NCBI RefSeq assembly: GCF_018403225.1
Contig: NZ_BOSG01000001.1
Span: 1,240,001 to 1,304,000 of the forward strand
Length of the DNA: 64,000 bases
From: Paenibacillus sp. J23TS9
Lineage (GTDB): Bacteria > Bacillota > Bacilli > Paenibacillales > Paenibacillaceae
Direction of reading: 5' to 3'
Shown: positions 29,854 through 39,082 of the stretch, one piece after another
Position numbering within the stretch: the first letter of the stretch is position 1
Layout: the number at the start of each line of letters is the position of its first letter
Notes under the pieces: model-generated
Told to the model about the DNA's origin: nothing
The model's database searches: none
The model's input: the letters and a program-made list of their open reading frames with translations, nothing else
Position numbers and translations under genes: made by a program

Positions 29854-30573
29854 ATGGGTCGTAAATGGAATAATATCAAGGAAAAGAAAGCTTCGAAAGA
29901 TGCAAATACAAGCCGTGTATATGCCAAGTTTGGACGTGAAATCTACGTAGTGGCCAAGCAAGGCGAGCCGGATCCAGAATCCAACCGCGCTTTGAAGGTA
30001 GTTCTTGAACGCGCCAAAACGTACAATGTACCGAAAGCTATTATTGACCGTGCATTGGAAAAAGCGAGAGGCAACTCGGATGAAGTGTATGATGAGCTTC
30101 GTTACGAAGGCTTCGGACCAAACGGTTCGATGGTTATTGTGGATGCACTGACCAACAACGTGAACCGTACGGCTTCTGAAGTGCGTTCCACATTCAGCAA
30201 AAATGGCGGTAACCTTGGAGTCAGCGGCTCTGTAGCCTATATGTTTGATCAAACAGCAGTTATCGGCGTTGAAGGTAAAACAGCAGATGAAGTGCTGGAA
30301 CTGATGATGGAAGCGGACGTTGACGTGCGTGACATCGTGGAAGAAGATGAAGCGGTTATCGTATATGCTGAGCCGGATCAATTCCAGGCGGTTCAAGATG
30401 CCTTCAAAACGATAGGTATTACTGAGTTTACCGTTGCGGAACTGACTATGCTGGCACAAAATTATCTCACCATTCCAGAAGAGGCTCAAGCACAATTCGA
30501 TAAATTGATCGATACGCTGGAGGATTTGGAAGATGTTCAACAGGTTTACCACAACGTTGAATTTGAAGACTGA
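29854..30573 (+). CDS. YebC/TACO1-family protein (YeeI/YebC2 type)
   Basis: 239-residue member of the YebC family: [16 protein letters not shown] at the start, [10 protein letters not shown], and the acidic C-terminal domain (…[15 protein letters not shown]…). The Met-Gly-Arg-Lys-Trp start is that of the YeeI subgroup. YebC proteins were long annotated as transcription regulators, but recent work in Bacillus describes the YeeI-type member (YebC2) as a translation factor that relieves polyproline stalls. The longer frame from 29713 covers the promoter and terminator and is rejected. Monocistronic, with its own promoter and terminator. Confidence 0.9.
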   Translation: MGRKWNNIKEKKASKDANTSRVYAKFGREIYVVAKQGEPDPESNRALKVVLERAKTYNVPKAIIDRALEKARGNSDEVYDELRYEGFGPNGSMVIVDALTNNVNRTASEVRSTFSKNGGNLGVSGSVAYMFDQTAVIGVEGKTADEVLELMMEADVDVRDIVEEDEAVIVYAEPDQFQAVQDAFKTIGITEFTVAELTMLAQNYLTIPEEAQAQFDKLIDTLEDLEDVQQVYHNVEFED

Positions 30574-30598
30574 TTGAACGCTTGTATTGAACTGATCT

Positions 30599-30630
30599 AA
30601 AAAGGAGCTGCCGACCGCAGTTCCTTTTTT
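30599..30630 (+). terminator. terminator after the yebC-like gene
   Basis: Stem AAAAAGGAGCTGC/GCAGTTCCTTTTTT with a CGACC loop, 25 bases after the stop. Confidence 0.88.
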
Positions 30631-30660
30631 GCTATGGTATGGACGAATCTCACATATTTC

Positions 30661-30692
30661 TATGTAAAATATATACATAATTATGATATGAT
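30661..30692 (+). promoter_or_regulatory. lacI-type gene promoter with inverted repeat
   Basis: TATGTA-N7-TACATA perfect inverted repeat at 30661-30679, followed by a TATGAT -10 candidate at 30687-30692. Its position suggests an autoregulatory operator; the -35 element is unclear. Confidence 0.4.
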
Positions 30693-30747
30693 CAGGCGGA
30701 GAGCTTTTTTTGGCGCCAAACAAACCAAAAGAGAGGAGAGGGTAGCC

Positions 30748-31788
30748 TTGGCGAAGTTGAAAGACATTGCGGAGCGGGTTGGAGTATCTATATCAACCGT
30801 TTCCCGTGCCATCAGCAATGATATGAACCGTCCAGTCAATGAAGAAACAAAACGTAAAATTCGAGAAGCGGCTTTTGAGCTTGGATACCGTATTCACGAG
30901 GAGCGCAGCAATGAACGCATGCCGGGGAGCACTCCTATGCATATAGCCTGTGTGATACCGCAGAAGCTGAGCGAGAACCATCCATATTTTACGGAGGTGC
31001 TCGCAGGATTTCATGATCGAATGAATGAACTTGGTCATCCTCCGGCAATAGTGCGTACGGCGGATGAAGTAAGCGATTCCGATCGCATCAAGACGCTCAT
31101 TAAGGAAGCCGGAATACAAGGAGTCGTCGTCATCAGCTGGTATGATCAGGAGCTGATTGAGCTGCTGGAGAAAGAAAGCATTACTGTGCTTGGCGTAAGC
31201 CTGAATGATGAAAGGTTATCGGTGCCCGTCGTGGATTGCGACCGAATTCTCTCGGCAAGAACAGCAGTCCAGCATCTGGTTGAACAGGGCCACCGCCGGA
31301 TTGGTTATATCGGAGGCCCTGCTTACTCAAGTAAGATGGATAACGACGAACGATTTGTCGGATACAAATTCGCTATGATGGAAGCCGGTCTGAGTTTGCC
31401 GGAGGAGTGGATCATCAATACCAATTGGAATGTCGATTGGAGCTACAATATGCTCACGGAGCTTCTCACCAGTCAACCGAGAAGCGAATGGCCTACGGCC
31501 ATTTTTTGCGCGAGCGATATGCTTGCCATTCCTGCTATGCGTGCAGTAGTGGAACAACATGGTCTGATTCCACAAGATATTGCATTTGTCGGCATGGATG
31601 ATATCTCCTTCGCGCAATACACCAATCCACCATTAACTTCCGTGCATGTTCCAAAGTACGAAATCGGTAAGGTTGCAGCCCAATTTATGATTGATTACCT
31701 GAATGGAGACTACCCCGCACTCCCAAAAATTCTTTTGCCAAGCCGTTTGGTTATTCGGGAGTCTTCCAGTTATAAAAGGCCTGAATAA
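30748..31788 (+). CDS. LacI-family transcriptional regulator
   Basis: 346 residues: N-terminal helix-turn-helix (LKDIAERVGVSISTVSRAI) with the hinge helix, then a periplasmic-binding-like sugar-sensing domain (CVIPQ…, GIQGVVVISW, HRRIGYIGG, FVGMDDISFA). Start is probably TTG 30748, 6 bases after GAGAGGAGAGGG, because the upstream frame begins in the promoter and has no ribosome site. It is encoded just ahead of the sugar ABC importer and is its most likely regulator, but a shared operator was not proven. Confidence 0.88.
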   Translation: MAKLKDIAERVGVSISTVSRAISNDMNRPVNEETKRKIREAAFELGYRIHEERSNERMPGSTPMHIACVIPQKLSENHPYFTEVLAGFHDRMNELGHPPAIVRTADEVSDSDRIKTLIKEAGIQGVVVISWYDQELIELLEKESITVLGVSLNDERLSVPVVDCDRILSARTAVQHLVEQGHRRIGYIGGPAYSSKMDNDERFVGYKFAMMEAGLSLPEEWIINTNWNVDWSYNMLTELLTSQPRSEWPTAIFCASDMLAIPAMRAVVEQHGLIPQDIAFVGMDDISFAQYTNPPLTSVHVPKYEIGKVAAQFMIDYLNGDYPALPKILLPSRLVIRESSSYKRPE

Positions 31789-31866
31789 TAGGAATCGGCA
31801 TTTGCAACACGAATGTAATTATATGTTATATATTATTACATAATTTACTCTATAGCAATACAGATG

Positions 31867-31898
31867 AACCTGAAACCGTTATCGGTGTCAGGTTTTTT
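31867..31898 (+). terminator. terminator after the LacI-family gene
   Basis: AACCTGA-A-ACCG pairs with CGGT-G-TCAGGTT, followed by TTTT. A second inverted repeat ATGTAAT/ATTACAT (31813-31841) lies between it and the stop codon. Confidence 0.75.
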
Positions 31899-31953
31899 CA
31901 CTTGTATTCATTTAAAATTTCAGATGATGATCCAAACTATGCCAAAATAATGT

Positions 31954-31983
31954 TTGACAATCCAAATATTCCTATATTATGAT
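31954..31983 (+). promoter_or_regulatory. promoter of the sugar ABC operon
   Basis: Perfect TTGACA at 31954-31959 with TTATGA (17-base spacer) or TATGAT (18-base spacer) as the -10 element. Confidence 0.65.
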
Positions 31984-32397
31984 GATAAAAATTAAATCGA
32001 ATTGGTATAGATATCCAAACATTTGGTATATGTTTAACAACCTCCTTATTTTTCAGATGACAAATTGGTTGCGCTTACAACCTTTTGTTGTCAATAACAT
32101 ATCCGTTTTAAGAACTCAATTCCAATCCATTACACATCAATATACCCAACCTCTAATCACACCAACTTACGCAGCCTGTTAGCTCGATTTATCCAAATTA
32201 AAGCCCAATACATTAAGCTGTATTTCACTCTTGGTGTTATCAGTCTTTACAACTCTGCTGTCATGAACCCTTACATATATCTATTCAGCGGTTTCAGGAC
32301 AAACCATTGTTTTTACGCTGAAAGGAGGAAAATCATTTAAGTTATTTTTCAAAATTGAATGAATACGCATCCAAGCCTAATCCAAGGAGGGGATCAT
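31984..32397 (+). other. long leader of the ABC operon with operator-like palindrome
   Basis: About 410 bases without a convincing gene. A perfect CCAAACATTTGG palindrome at 32015-32026, weakly extended on both sides, lies about 30 bases after the -10 element, where a LacI-type repressor would act. A strong AAAGGAGG at about 32320 has no usable start codon after it (ATT then TAA). A 67-residue ORF at 31979-32182 lacks a ribosome site and is not accepted. Confidence 0.45.
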
Positions 32398-33360
32398 GTG
32401 GCCAATGCCAAGATATCTGCGATTGCAGGGGCAACGCCGGAGGCCAAGCGAGACTCCAAGCTAAAATGGAGCCGCATTGCGCGTAACTGGCAGTTATACT
32501 TGCTTATTTTTCCGGTCGTAGCTTATTACATTCTATTTCACTATGTGCCTATGTATGGTATTCAAATTGCCTTCAAGGACTTTATCGCCACCAAAGGGAT
32601 CACGGGTAGTCCATGGATCGGCACGGAGCACTTCGAGCGTTTTTTTCACAGCTATTTCTTCTGGCGGCTTATTAAAAACACGCTGGGACTGGGACTCTAT
32701 AGCCTTGCCTTAGGGTTTCCGATCCCGATCCTGCTGGCGCTCCTAATGAATGAGGCCAAATCGGCCAAATTCAAAAAGTTCGTTCAAACCGTTACTTATG
32801 CGCCGCATTTTTTATCTACGGTTGTGGTTGTCGGCATGATGATGATTTTTTTGTCTCCACGCTATGGGATCGCGAATCATTTCATCACCATGTTCGGTGG
32901 TCATCCGATCAATTTCATGGCGGAACCGGCCTGGTTCAAATCTCTGTACGTGTTCTCTGATGTATGGCAGACGATGGGCTGGAGCTCGATTATCTATTTG
33001 GCTGCACTGGCTGGGGTGGATCATCAACTCCATGAAGCGGCCCGTGTGGATGGAGCCGGCAGACTGCGGCGGATATGGCATATTAACCTCCCGGGTATTC
33101 GACCGACGATCATCATACTGCTCATTCTGAACATTGGCAGCATCATGGGGATCGGCTTTGAAAAAGTGCTCCTGATGCAAAACAACCTGAACATGGATAC
33201 ATCCGATATTATCGCAACCTATGTGTACCGTGCAGGTATACAGGGTGCTGAATACAGCTTCTCTGCTGCTATTGGATTATTCAACTCGGTAATCAATTTT
33301 ATTTTACTGATAAGTGTTAACTGGGCTTCAAAACGCATGAGCGAAACCAGTCTGTGGTGA
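32398..33360 (+). CDS. sugar ABC transporter permease, LplB type
   Basis: 320 residues, six membrane segments, MalF/LplB subgroup (start of membrane part YLLIFPVVAYYILFHYVPMY; cytoplasmic EAA loop EAARVDGAGRLRRIWHINLP). It forms the import channel with the next gene's product. The start is a GTG at 32398, 6-7 bases after CCAAGGAGGGG; the upstream in-frame ATG at 32359 has no ribosome site. First structural gene of the importer operon; no ATPase gene is present, so a shared MsmX-like ATPase elsewhere is likely. Confidence 0.88.
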   Translation: MANAKISAIAGATPEAKRDSKLKWSRIARNWQLYLLIFPVVAYYILFHYVPMYGIQIAFKDFIATKGITGSPWIGTEHFERFFHSYFFWRLIKNTLGLGLYSLALGFPIPILLALLMNEAKSAKFKKFVQTVTYAPHFLSTVVVVGMMMIFLSPRYGIANHFITMFGGHPINFMAEPAWFKSLYVFSDVWQTMGWSSIIYLAALAGVDHQLHEAARVDGAGRLRRIWHINLPGIRPTIIILLILNIGSIMGIGFEKVLLMQNNLNMDTSDIIATYVYRAGIQGAEYSFSAAIGLFNSVINFILLISVNWASKRMSETSLW

Positions 33361-33372
33361 GGAGGAAGAGAT

Positions 33373-34257
33373 ATGCTTTTGGAATCCCGTGGAGACCGTA
33401 TTTTTAATGTTATGATCTATATCGTGCTAAGTCTTGTTACGGTCATTGTGCTGTACCCTTTGGTCTTCGTCTTGAGCGCTTCCTTTAGCGACCCGCAGAC
33501 GGTTCTGCGCGGAGAGATGCTCCTCTGGCCGAAGGGAATCAATCTTAATTCTTACGTGAAGATTTTTCAAAATCATGATATTTTGACTGGCTATTCCAAT
33601 ACGCTCCTATACACCTCAATTGGTACGCTGATCAACCTGACTATGACCATCTTGGGGGCATATCCACTCTCAAGGAAGGATTTTGTGGGCCGGAATGCGA
33701 TTATGGCTTTGTTCGTCTTTACGATGTTCTTCGGAGGCGGATTGATCCCGACCTACCTGCTTATTAAGGATCTGGGGATGCTGAATTCATTCTGGGTCAT
33801 GATCATCCCCAATGCCGTATCGATTTACAACATCATCATCATGCGTACCTTCTTTCAGCAGTCGATTCCTTATGAATTGCAGGAGGCGGCAACGATAGAT
33901 GGCTGTTCCAATATCCAGATTTTGTCCCGCATCATTCTACCGCTGTCCATGCCGATTATCGCGGTGATGATCCTCTTTTATGCCGTAAGTCATTGGAATG
34001 CTTTCTTTAACGCTCTGTTGTACCTATCGGATAAGAACAAATTCCCGCTTCAGTTGATATTGCGTGAAATTCTGATACAGGGTCAAACGAGCGATATGGT
34101 CAAAATGTCGACGGAGTCCGCGATCAAGCAGCAGCGGGAAGTCGAGGGTATCAAATACGCCGTGCTGGTCGTGGCCAATATTCCGGTGCTGATCCTGTAT
34201 CCATTCCTGCAAAGATATTTTGTCAAAGGCGTGATGATTGGTGCCATCAAAGGGTAA
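33373..34257 (+). CDS. sugar ABC transporter permease, LplC/YtcP type
   Basis: 294 residues, six membrane segments, MalG/YtcP-like. It includes 'VLSASFSDPQTVLRGEM' in the first external loop, the FFGGGLIPTYLL segment and the EAA loop (EAATIDGCSNIQILSRIILP). Pairs with the preceding permease. It lies 12 bases after it, with GAGGAGG before the ATG. Confidence 0.9.
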   Translation: MLLESRGDRIFNVMIYIVLSLVTVIVLYPLVFVLSASFSDPQTVLRGEMLLWPKGINLNSYVKIFQNHDILTGYSNTLLYTSIGTLINLTMTILGAYPLSRKDFVGRNAIMALFVFTMFFGGGLIPTYLLIKDLGMLNSFWVMIIPNAVSIYNIIIMRTFFQQSIPYELQEAATIDGCSNIQILSRIILPLSMPIIAVMILFYAVSHWNAFFNALLYLSDKNKFPLQLILREILIQGQTSDMVKMSTESAIKQQREVEGIKYAVLVVANIPVLILYPFLQRYFVKGVMIGAIKG

Positions 34258-34300
34258 CCCCTTGGTTGGATAAATGATGAGGAAAAGGGAGGAACACAAG

Positions 34301-35926
34301 ATGAAGGGTAACAAAAGGGGGAAAATACTGCTCGCTTGTATGGTCACCATTACCGTTCTGGCGGGCTGCAGCTCTACGAAATCGGCTGACTCGGGAGGTG
34401 GCAAGGCGCAGGATGCATCGGAGGCCAAAATCAATCCAACCGGTTTTCCGATTATGAATGAGAGCACGACAGTGAGCGGCTTTGCGGCCAAATTTTTTGC
34501 CAATGCAGACTGGAACAATATCAGGCTGTGGAATGATTACGAAAAGAAGACGAATATCCATGTGAAGTGGGATACCGTACAAACGGAAACGTTAAAGGAA
34601 AAACGGAATTTGCTGCTCGCTGGCAATGATTATCCGGAAATGTTTTATGCTTCGGCGTTTTCAAGGTCCGATCTGCTAAAGTACGGCAAACAGGGAGCGT
34701 TCCTTCCATTGAATGATCTCATAGACAAGTATGCGCCTAACTTTAAAGCCATGATGGACAAATACCCGATTATAGCCAAGGGTATCACCATGCCGGACGG
34801 GAATATATATGGCCTGCCGACCATTTATGATCCGGAGTTCAAATCCGTTCTGTATGGTACGCCTTGGGTGAAGCAAGAATGGCTGGATAAGCTCGGACTG
34901 AAGCAGCCGGAGACGCTTGATGATTTTTATAACATGCTGAAAGCATTTAAGGAAAAAGATCCGAACGGCAACAATCAGAAGGATGAAATTGCTTGGGGTG
35001 CTGTCGGTACATCGGGGATCGTCAATTATCTGAGAGGCTCATTTGGATTGAACAATCATGGTACATCCAATATCAATGTGGATACGGATCCTGAGACGGG
35101 CAAGCTGCGCTTTATTCCTTCCGACCCGCGCTATAAAGAGCTGCTGCAATTTGTGAATAAGCTCTACAAGGATGGACTGATTGAACAGGATATCGTATCG
35201 GTCAAAAGTACAGAAGTGGATTCCAAAGGAGTGCAAGGACTTCTAGGTGTGTCTGACAGCGTAGATCCGGTAGCTATTTATAACCAGAAGGGCTATGTAG
35301 GACTGTCCGTATTAAAAGGTCCGCATGGCGATCAGCAGTTTAGCGCCTATGGATCCCCGCTTGGTAACATTGGCATGTTCGTACTGACGGATAAGGCAAA
35401 ACATCCGGAAGCGATGATGCGTTGGGTGGACTATTTCTATAGCGATGAAGGTATCAAACAGTTTTTCATGGGCTGGAAGGATGAAACCTATACGGAGGAT
35501 GCAAGAGGGAACGTTGATTATACGGATGAAATTAAGAACAACCCGAAAGGTCTTACCCTGGACCAAGCCGTTGGACAGTATCTCATTTGGCCAGGCGGTT
35601 ACTACCCGGGCTTTGTCAAACAGAAATTCTTTAAAGGTGCGGAAGGCATGCCTACTTCTGTAGAGAACGCCAAGAAAGCCGAGCCTTATGTCCTGTCGCA
35701 GGATCAAATCTGGCCGCCGTTTAACTTTACGCAGGATGAACAAAGTGAGCTGACAACGATTCAGACCGACATTGACGCCTATGTGCTGGAAATGAAGGAT
35801 AAATTCATTACAGGCAACGAGTCGTTTGATAACTGGGACAAATATGTGGCTGCGCTCGAAAAAATGGGTGTAGAGCGATACAAGGCCATCTATCAATCCG
35901 CCGCAGAACGTTATGCCAAGCCATAA
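34301..35926 (+). CDS. sugar-binding lipoprotein, LplA type
   Basis: 541-residue extracellular solute-binding protein. The lipoprotein signal peptide has the lipobox LAGC, with Cys23 as the acylated residue. The large binding domain contains family segments such as YGLPTIYDPEF and AMMRWVDYFYSDEG. It should capture an oligosaccharide, probably of plant cell-wall or surface-glycan origin, for the two permeases upstream. ATG 34301 is preferred over 34274 because GGGAGGAACAC directly precedes it. Confidence 0.9.
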   Translation: MKGNKRGKILLACMVTITVLAGCSSTKSADSGGGKAQDASEAKINPTGFPIMNESTTVSGFAAKFFANADWNNIRLWNDYEKKTNIHVKWDTVQTETLKEKRNLLLAGNDYPEMFYASAFSRSDLLKYGKQGAFLPLNDLIDKYAPNFKAMMDKYPIIAKGITMPDGNIYGLPTIYDPEFKSVLYGTPWVKQEWLDKLGLKQPETLDDFYNMLKAFKEKDPNGNNQKDEIAWGAVGTSGIVNYLRGSFGLNNHGTSNINVDTDPETGKLRFIPSDPRYKELLQFVNKLYKDGLIEQDIVSVKSTEVDSKGVQGLLGVSDSVDPVAIYNQKGYVGLSVLKGPHGDQQFSAYGSPLGNIGMFVLTDKAKHPEAMMRWVDYFYSDEGIKQFFMGWKDETYTEDARGNVDYTDEIKNNPKGLTLDQAVGQYLIWPGGYYPGFVKQKFFKGAEGMPTSVENAKKAEPYVLSQDQIWPPFNFTQDEQSELTTIQTDIDAYVLEMKDKFITGNESFDNWDKYVAALEKMGVERYKAIYQSAAERYAKP

Positions 35927-36046
35927 GTAGAGAATCAAACGAATATATCGTTAAAATCGCAAATAAAGCATGAAGCACGAGTCTCGCAATCTACCGAAGC
36001 ACCCGTGTAAGGATTTTCAATCTATCTATGGTAGGGGAGAACGAAC

Positions 36047-37321
36047 ATGAACCAACTTACAGCTGTTTTAATCGGAGCGGGATCGAGAGGCGCGGGAGGT
36101 TATGCCAGATACGCGCTGGATTATCCGCATGAGCTTACATTTGTTGCGGTAGCAGAGGCTGATCCGCTTCGCCGGGCAGGTTTTGCCGAAAAGCATGACA
36201 TTCCGCCCGAGCGATGTTATGAATCCTGGGAGCCGCTGCTCCAGGAGCCCCGGCTTGCTGATATAGCCATCATTTGTACGCAGGATCAAATGCATTACGG
36301 TCCCGCTATGCTGGCTCTTCATCAGAAATACCATGTAATGCTGGAAAAGCCGATGTCACCCTCACCTGAAGAATGTCTGGATATGGAGCGAACTGCCAGT
36401 GAACAGGACCGTCTGCTCACGATCTGTCACGTGCTCAGGTATACACCTTTTTGGAGCATGATCAAAAAGGTGATCCAGGAAGGCCGGATTGGTGAAATTG
36501 TCTCCATCCAGTTGAATGAGAATGTAGGGTACTGGCATATTGCTCATAGTTTTGTGCGCGGAAACTGGAATAATTCGAATACTTCAAGTCCTATGATTCT
36601 GTCCAAATCCTGTCATGACATGGATGTGCTCTCCTGGCTCATGGACCGACCATGCCTTCGGGTCAGCTCATTTGGATCCCTGAAATATTTTCATGAAGGG
36701 AGTGCACCGGAGGGTTCGGGAGACCGTTGCCTGGAATGTGCCGTAGAACCAACATGTGCTTACTCTGCTCCCCGTTTTTATCTTAGTGATCAATACAAGG
36801 GATGGGCTGGGCATTTTACACCGGAGCTTACAAGGTCTAATATCATCAAAGGTTTACAGGAAACGGACTATGGGCGTTGTGTATTCCGAAGTGACAATAA
36901 TGTTGTAGACCATCAGGTGGTAAACATGGAGTTTGAAGGCGGGGCTACAGCGATGTTCAGTATGTGCGGATTTACCTATGAACAGGAAAGAAGAATACAG
37001 ATCATGGGTACCCAGGGCGAGCTGCGCGGAGAAGAGGATCATATTACGCTATATGATTTTTTGACCCAGCAGAAAACAACCATTGAGATTCCGTCCCAAT
37101 CCAGCGGACATGGGGGCGGAGACAGCGGGATCGTCCGGGATTTCCTGAACCAGGTACGCGGTTATAACGGTCAGGAGAGCTTAACGTCTGCTTCGGCTTC
37201 AGTGCGCAGCCATATGATTGCGTTTGCTGCAGAAACCTCGCGTTTGAATGGCGGGCAAGCGATTGTGCTGAATGATTACATGAGTAAATTGATATCTGCT
37301 GAGTCTGTTCCTAGCGACTGA
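36047..37321 (+). CDS. Gfo/Idh/MocA-family oxidoreductase
   Basis: 424-residue NAD(P)-dependent sugar dehydrogenase. The Rossmann domain is N-terminal (AVLIGAGSRGAGGYA, residues 6-20), with the EKP motif (MLEKPMSP) at about 97-104. A cysteine group CLECAVEPTC (near 228-237) is seen in some family members. It probably oxidises or epimerises a sugar released from the imported glycan. RBS TAGGGGAG precedes the ATG. Last gene of the ABC operon; the large hairpin downstream ends the transcript. Confidence 0.86.
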   Translation: MNQLTAVLIGAGSRGAGGYARYALDYPHELTFVAVAEADPLRRAGFAEKHDIPPERCYESWEPLLQEPRLADIAIICTQDQMHYGPAMLALHQKYHVMLEKPMSPSPEECLDMERTASEQDRLLTICHVLRYTPFWSMIKKVIQEGRIGEIVSIQLNENVGYWHIAHSFVRGNWNNSNTSSPMILSKSCHDMDVLSWLMDRPCLRVSSFGSLKYFHEGSAPEGSGDRCLECAVEPTCAYSAPRFYLSDQYKGWAGHFTPELTRSNIIKGLQETDYGRCVFRSDNNVVDHQVVNMEFEGGATAMFSMCGFTYEQERRIQIMGTQGELRGEEDHITLYDFLTQQKTTIEIPSQSSGHGGGDSGIVRDFLNQVRGYNGQESLTSASASVRSHMIAFAAETSRLNGGQAIVLNDYMSKLISAESVPSD

Positions 37322-37335
37322 AGCAAGTCTCCTCA

Positions 37336-37398
37336 TTAAAGTTAAAAAAGATCTGTCTCCTCCCGGTATGGGAAGGAAGCAGATCTTTTTAACTTTAA
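37336..37398. terminator. bidirectional terminator
   Basis: Long stem: the TTAAAGTTAAAAAAGATCTG arm (37336-37355) pairs with 37380-37398 with near-perfect match. It separates the ABC operon from the convergent 37400 gene. Confidence 0.88.
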
Positions 37399-37399
37399 T

Positions 37400-37708
37400 C
37401 TAATCCAAAACATTCATGGAGGCGATATGATCTCTCGTTTCGCTGGTGCCCAGAGTATAGAGCGTCTGGTAAATTTGCTTTAGATCGCGCTCATATAAGT
37501 CATTGTCGTTGTCATAGTGCTCAGGTATACCGGGGTAATGCATACGAAAGTAAGTTTCCATATCAAAGTGATACATGGAATTGAACAAATCGCGGAGCGG
37601 TTTGATTTCTTCCGGTGTAGCTTCAATGACAAGCTCGTATGCAGCTTCATCTTGTCGTTCCATAATAGTTCTGGATTGTACGGATACATAATATCTCTTC
37701 TTATCCAA
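37400..37708 (-). CDS. hypothetical protein, 102 aa
   Basis: Not recognised. The sequence is soluble and acidic, without a signal peptide, and rich in Tyr and Asp in the second half (PGIPEHYDNDNDLYERDLKQIYQTLYTL). The central EEIKPLRDLFNSMYHFD suggests a helical protein. TTG 37708 is the better start, because AGGAG lies 8 bases before it, while the GTG at 37717 overlaps the ribosome site. It follows a small membrane-protein gene on the same strand by about 20 bases, so the two may be an operon. Confidence 0.65.
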   Translation of the reverse strand: MDKKRYYVSVQSRTIMERQDEAAYELVIEATPEEIKPLRDLFNSMYHFDMETYFRMHYPGIPEHYDNDNDLYERDLKQIYQTLYTLGTSETRDHIASMNVLD

Positions 37709-37727
37709 GACAAACACTCCTAACGAT

Positions 37728-37958
37728 TTAAGTTAGCCCCTTTACCTCCAGGTACCACCAGACCAGTCCTCCGATGATTACAAGAATAGGGAAGGCCAGA
37801 TAGAGGATAACGATGGGATTAGCCGCTATCGGATGTTTGGCGACCGTAGGATTGATATGATCGAACCTTTGCTTTTGTTGTTTACGCATGATGGACACGG
37901 ACATGTATAGTGAGATTGCGCAGGCGATTACAGCAATAGCGATCAATACTGTATACAT
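37728..37958 (-). CDS. small two-helix membrane protein
   Basis: 76 residues with two hydrophobic helices (YTVLIAIAVIACAISLYMSV and NPIVILYLAFPILVIIGGLV) joined by a basic loop (MRKQQKQRFDHINP). Function unknown. The frame opens at 37982, but GACAGGGGAG lies between that codon and ATG 37958 (TTG 37961 is also possible), so the later start is preferred. Confidence 0.6.
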   Translation of the reverse strand: MYTVLIAIAVIACAISLYMSVSIMRKQQKQRFDHINPTVAKHPIAANPIVILYLAFPILVIIGGLVWWYLEVKGLT

Positions 37959-38032
37959 CAAGTTGATTTTCTCCCCTGTCATCTGTCATCGTTTTGATTA
38001 ATTCATATGGTTTACCGAAAAGATAAAATTAT

Positions 38033-38893
38033 TCAAATCCGGCGGTGTCTTATCCGGTATTGACTTGGAGAAATGCCAAAGAAGTCATTGAAGTGCCTGG
38101 AAAATGGATGAATCGAGGAATACTTGAGCTTTTCGGCAATGGCTGTGACGCTTAAGTCCGTCTCCCGGATCATATTCGCGGCCCGTTTCATGACAAGCTC
38201 ATGGTGGTAGGCTTTCGGCGTGAGTCCTGTTTCCCTTAGAAACAGCTCATGAAAATATGTCCGTTTCAATCCACAATAATCTGACCATGTCTCAATCGAT
38301 TGTCCCTGCTCCGGATGATTATTCAAATAATCAAGCAGACGGAGAATGCGGAAATCACTTGGCTGTTTAACATGAAGCGCATTAAACCAGGAGAGGATCC
38401 AGACATACATGAAGCTGTTAGCCGTTTCACTTTGATAATATTTGAAATCACTGATGGATCGGGTCATCATCATAAAGGTATCTAATAACTGCGGATGATC
38501 TCGCAAACTAAACACGCTGGGCAGCTGCTTTAGTTCGTCACATTCCTGTTCTTCGGACATAAGATCAAAGCTGAATTCATGAGGCGCATAGATGAAAGAA
38601 CGGTTCAAAGAAGCGGGATGCTGGTTATCCCATAGATCAAAATAGATATTTAGCGATGGAAGGGGATGTTTAGGTGAAATACGAAAAGCATGCGGCTGAG
38701 TGGGACGAAGAAAAACAAGCGTGAACCGCTCAATCGGATACATCATTCCTTCGATCTCCATCTCCCCTGGACCATCCAAAAATAAATGCATCGCATATAC
38801 ACTCCCGGCTCTTAGTTGCTCGTTAGAACTTCCATCATATAGATAATGCATGAAATCACCCACATGGGGTGTAATATCGGATAATTTTCTCAT
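38033..38893 (-). CDS. AraC-family transcriptional regulator
   Basis: 286 residues: an N-terminal cupin-like sensor (…FLDGPGEMEIEGMMYPIERFTLVFLRPTQPHAF) and a C-terminal double helix-turn-helix ending FSRHFNDFFGISPSQYR. ATG 38893 follows AAGGAGCC by 8 bases; the frame start at 38971 lacks a ribosome site. It is divergent from the GH29 fucosidase across a 190-base gap and probably regulates it in response to a sugar. Confidence 0.85.
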   Translation of the reverse strand: MRKLSDITPHVGDFMHYLYDGSSNEQLRAGSVYAMHLFLDGPGEMEIEGMMYPIERFTLVFLRPTQPHAFRISPKHPLPSLNIYFDLWDNQHPASLNRSFIYAPHEFSFDLMSEEQECDELKQLPSVFSLRDHPQLLDTFMMMTRSISDFKYYQSETANSFMYVWILSWFNALHVKQPSDFRILRLLDYLNNHPEQGQSIETWSDYCGLKRTYFHELFLRETGLTPKAYHHELVMKRAANMIRETDLSVTAIAEKLKYSSIHPFSRHFNDFFGISPSQYRIRHRRI

Positions 38894-39082
38894 GTTTTGT
38901 GGCTCCTTATAATTGTTCTCATTATGTTCGTATATTTGATAAAGCGGATGAATTGATAAATCATTGAACACTTCGACAAATACTTAAATCCTTATCCATG
39001 ATACGATATTTTCATCAATCGGGGAAACTCGGTCTGAATTTAGCGAATAAATCTGCAAATTGAACAGGAGTGGATAATCAGA

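Noticed and set aside
32066..32079. cre-like sequence in the ABC leader
   Set aside because: At least two mismatches at fixed positions; too weak to list.
31979..32182. 67-aa ORF in the ABC leader
   Set aside because: No ribosome site; starts inside the promoter; unlike any protein family I know.
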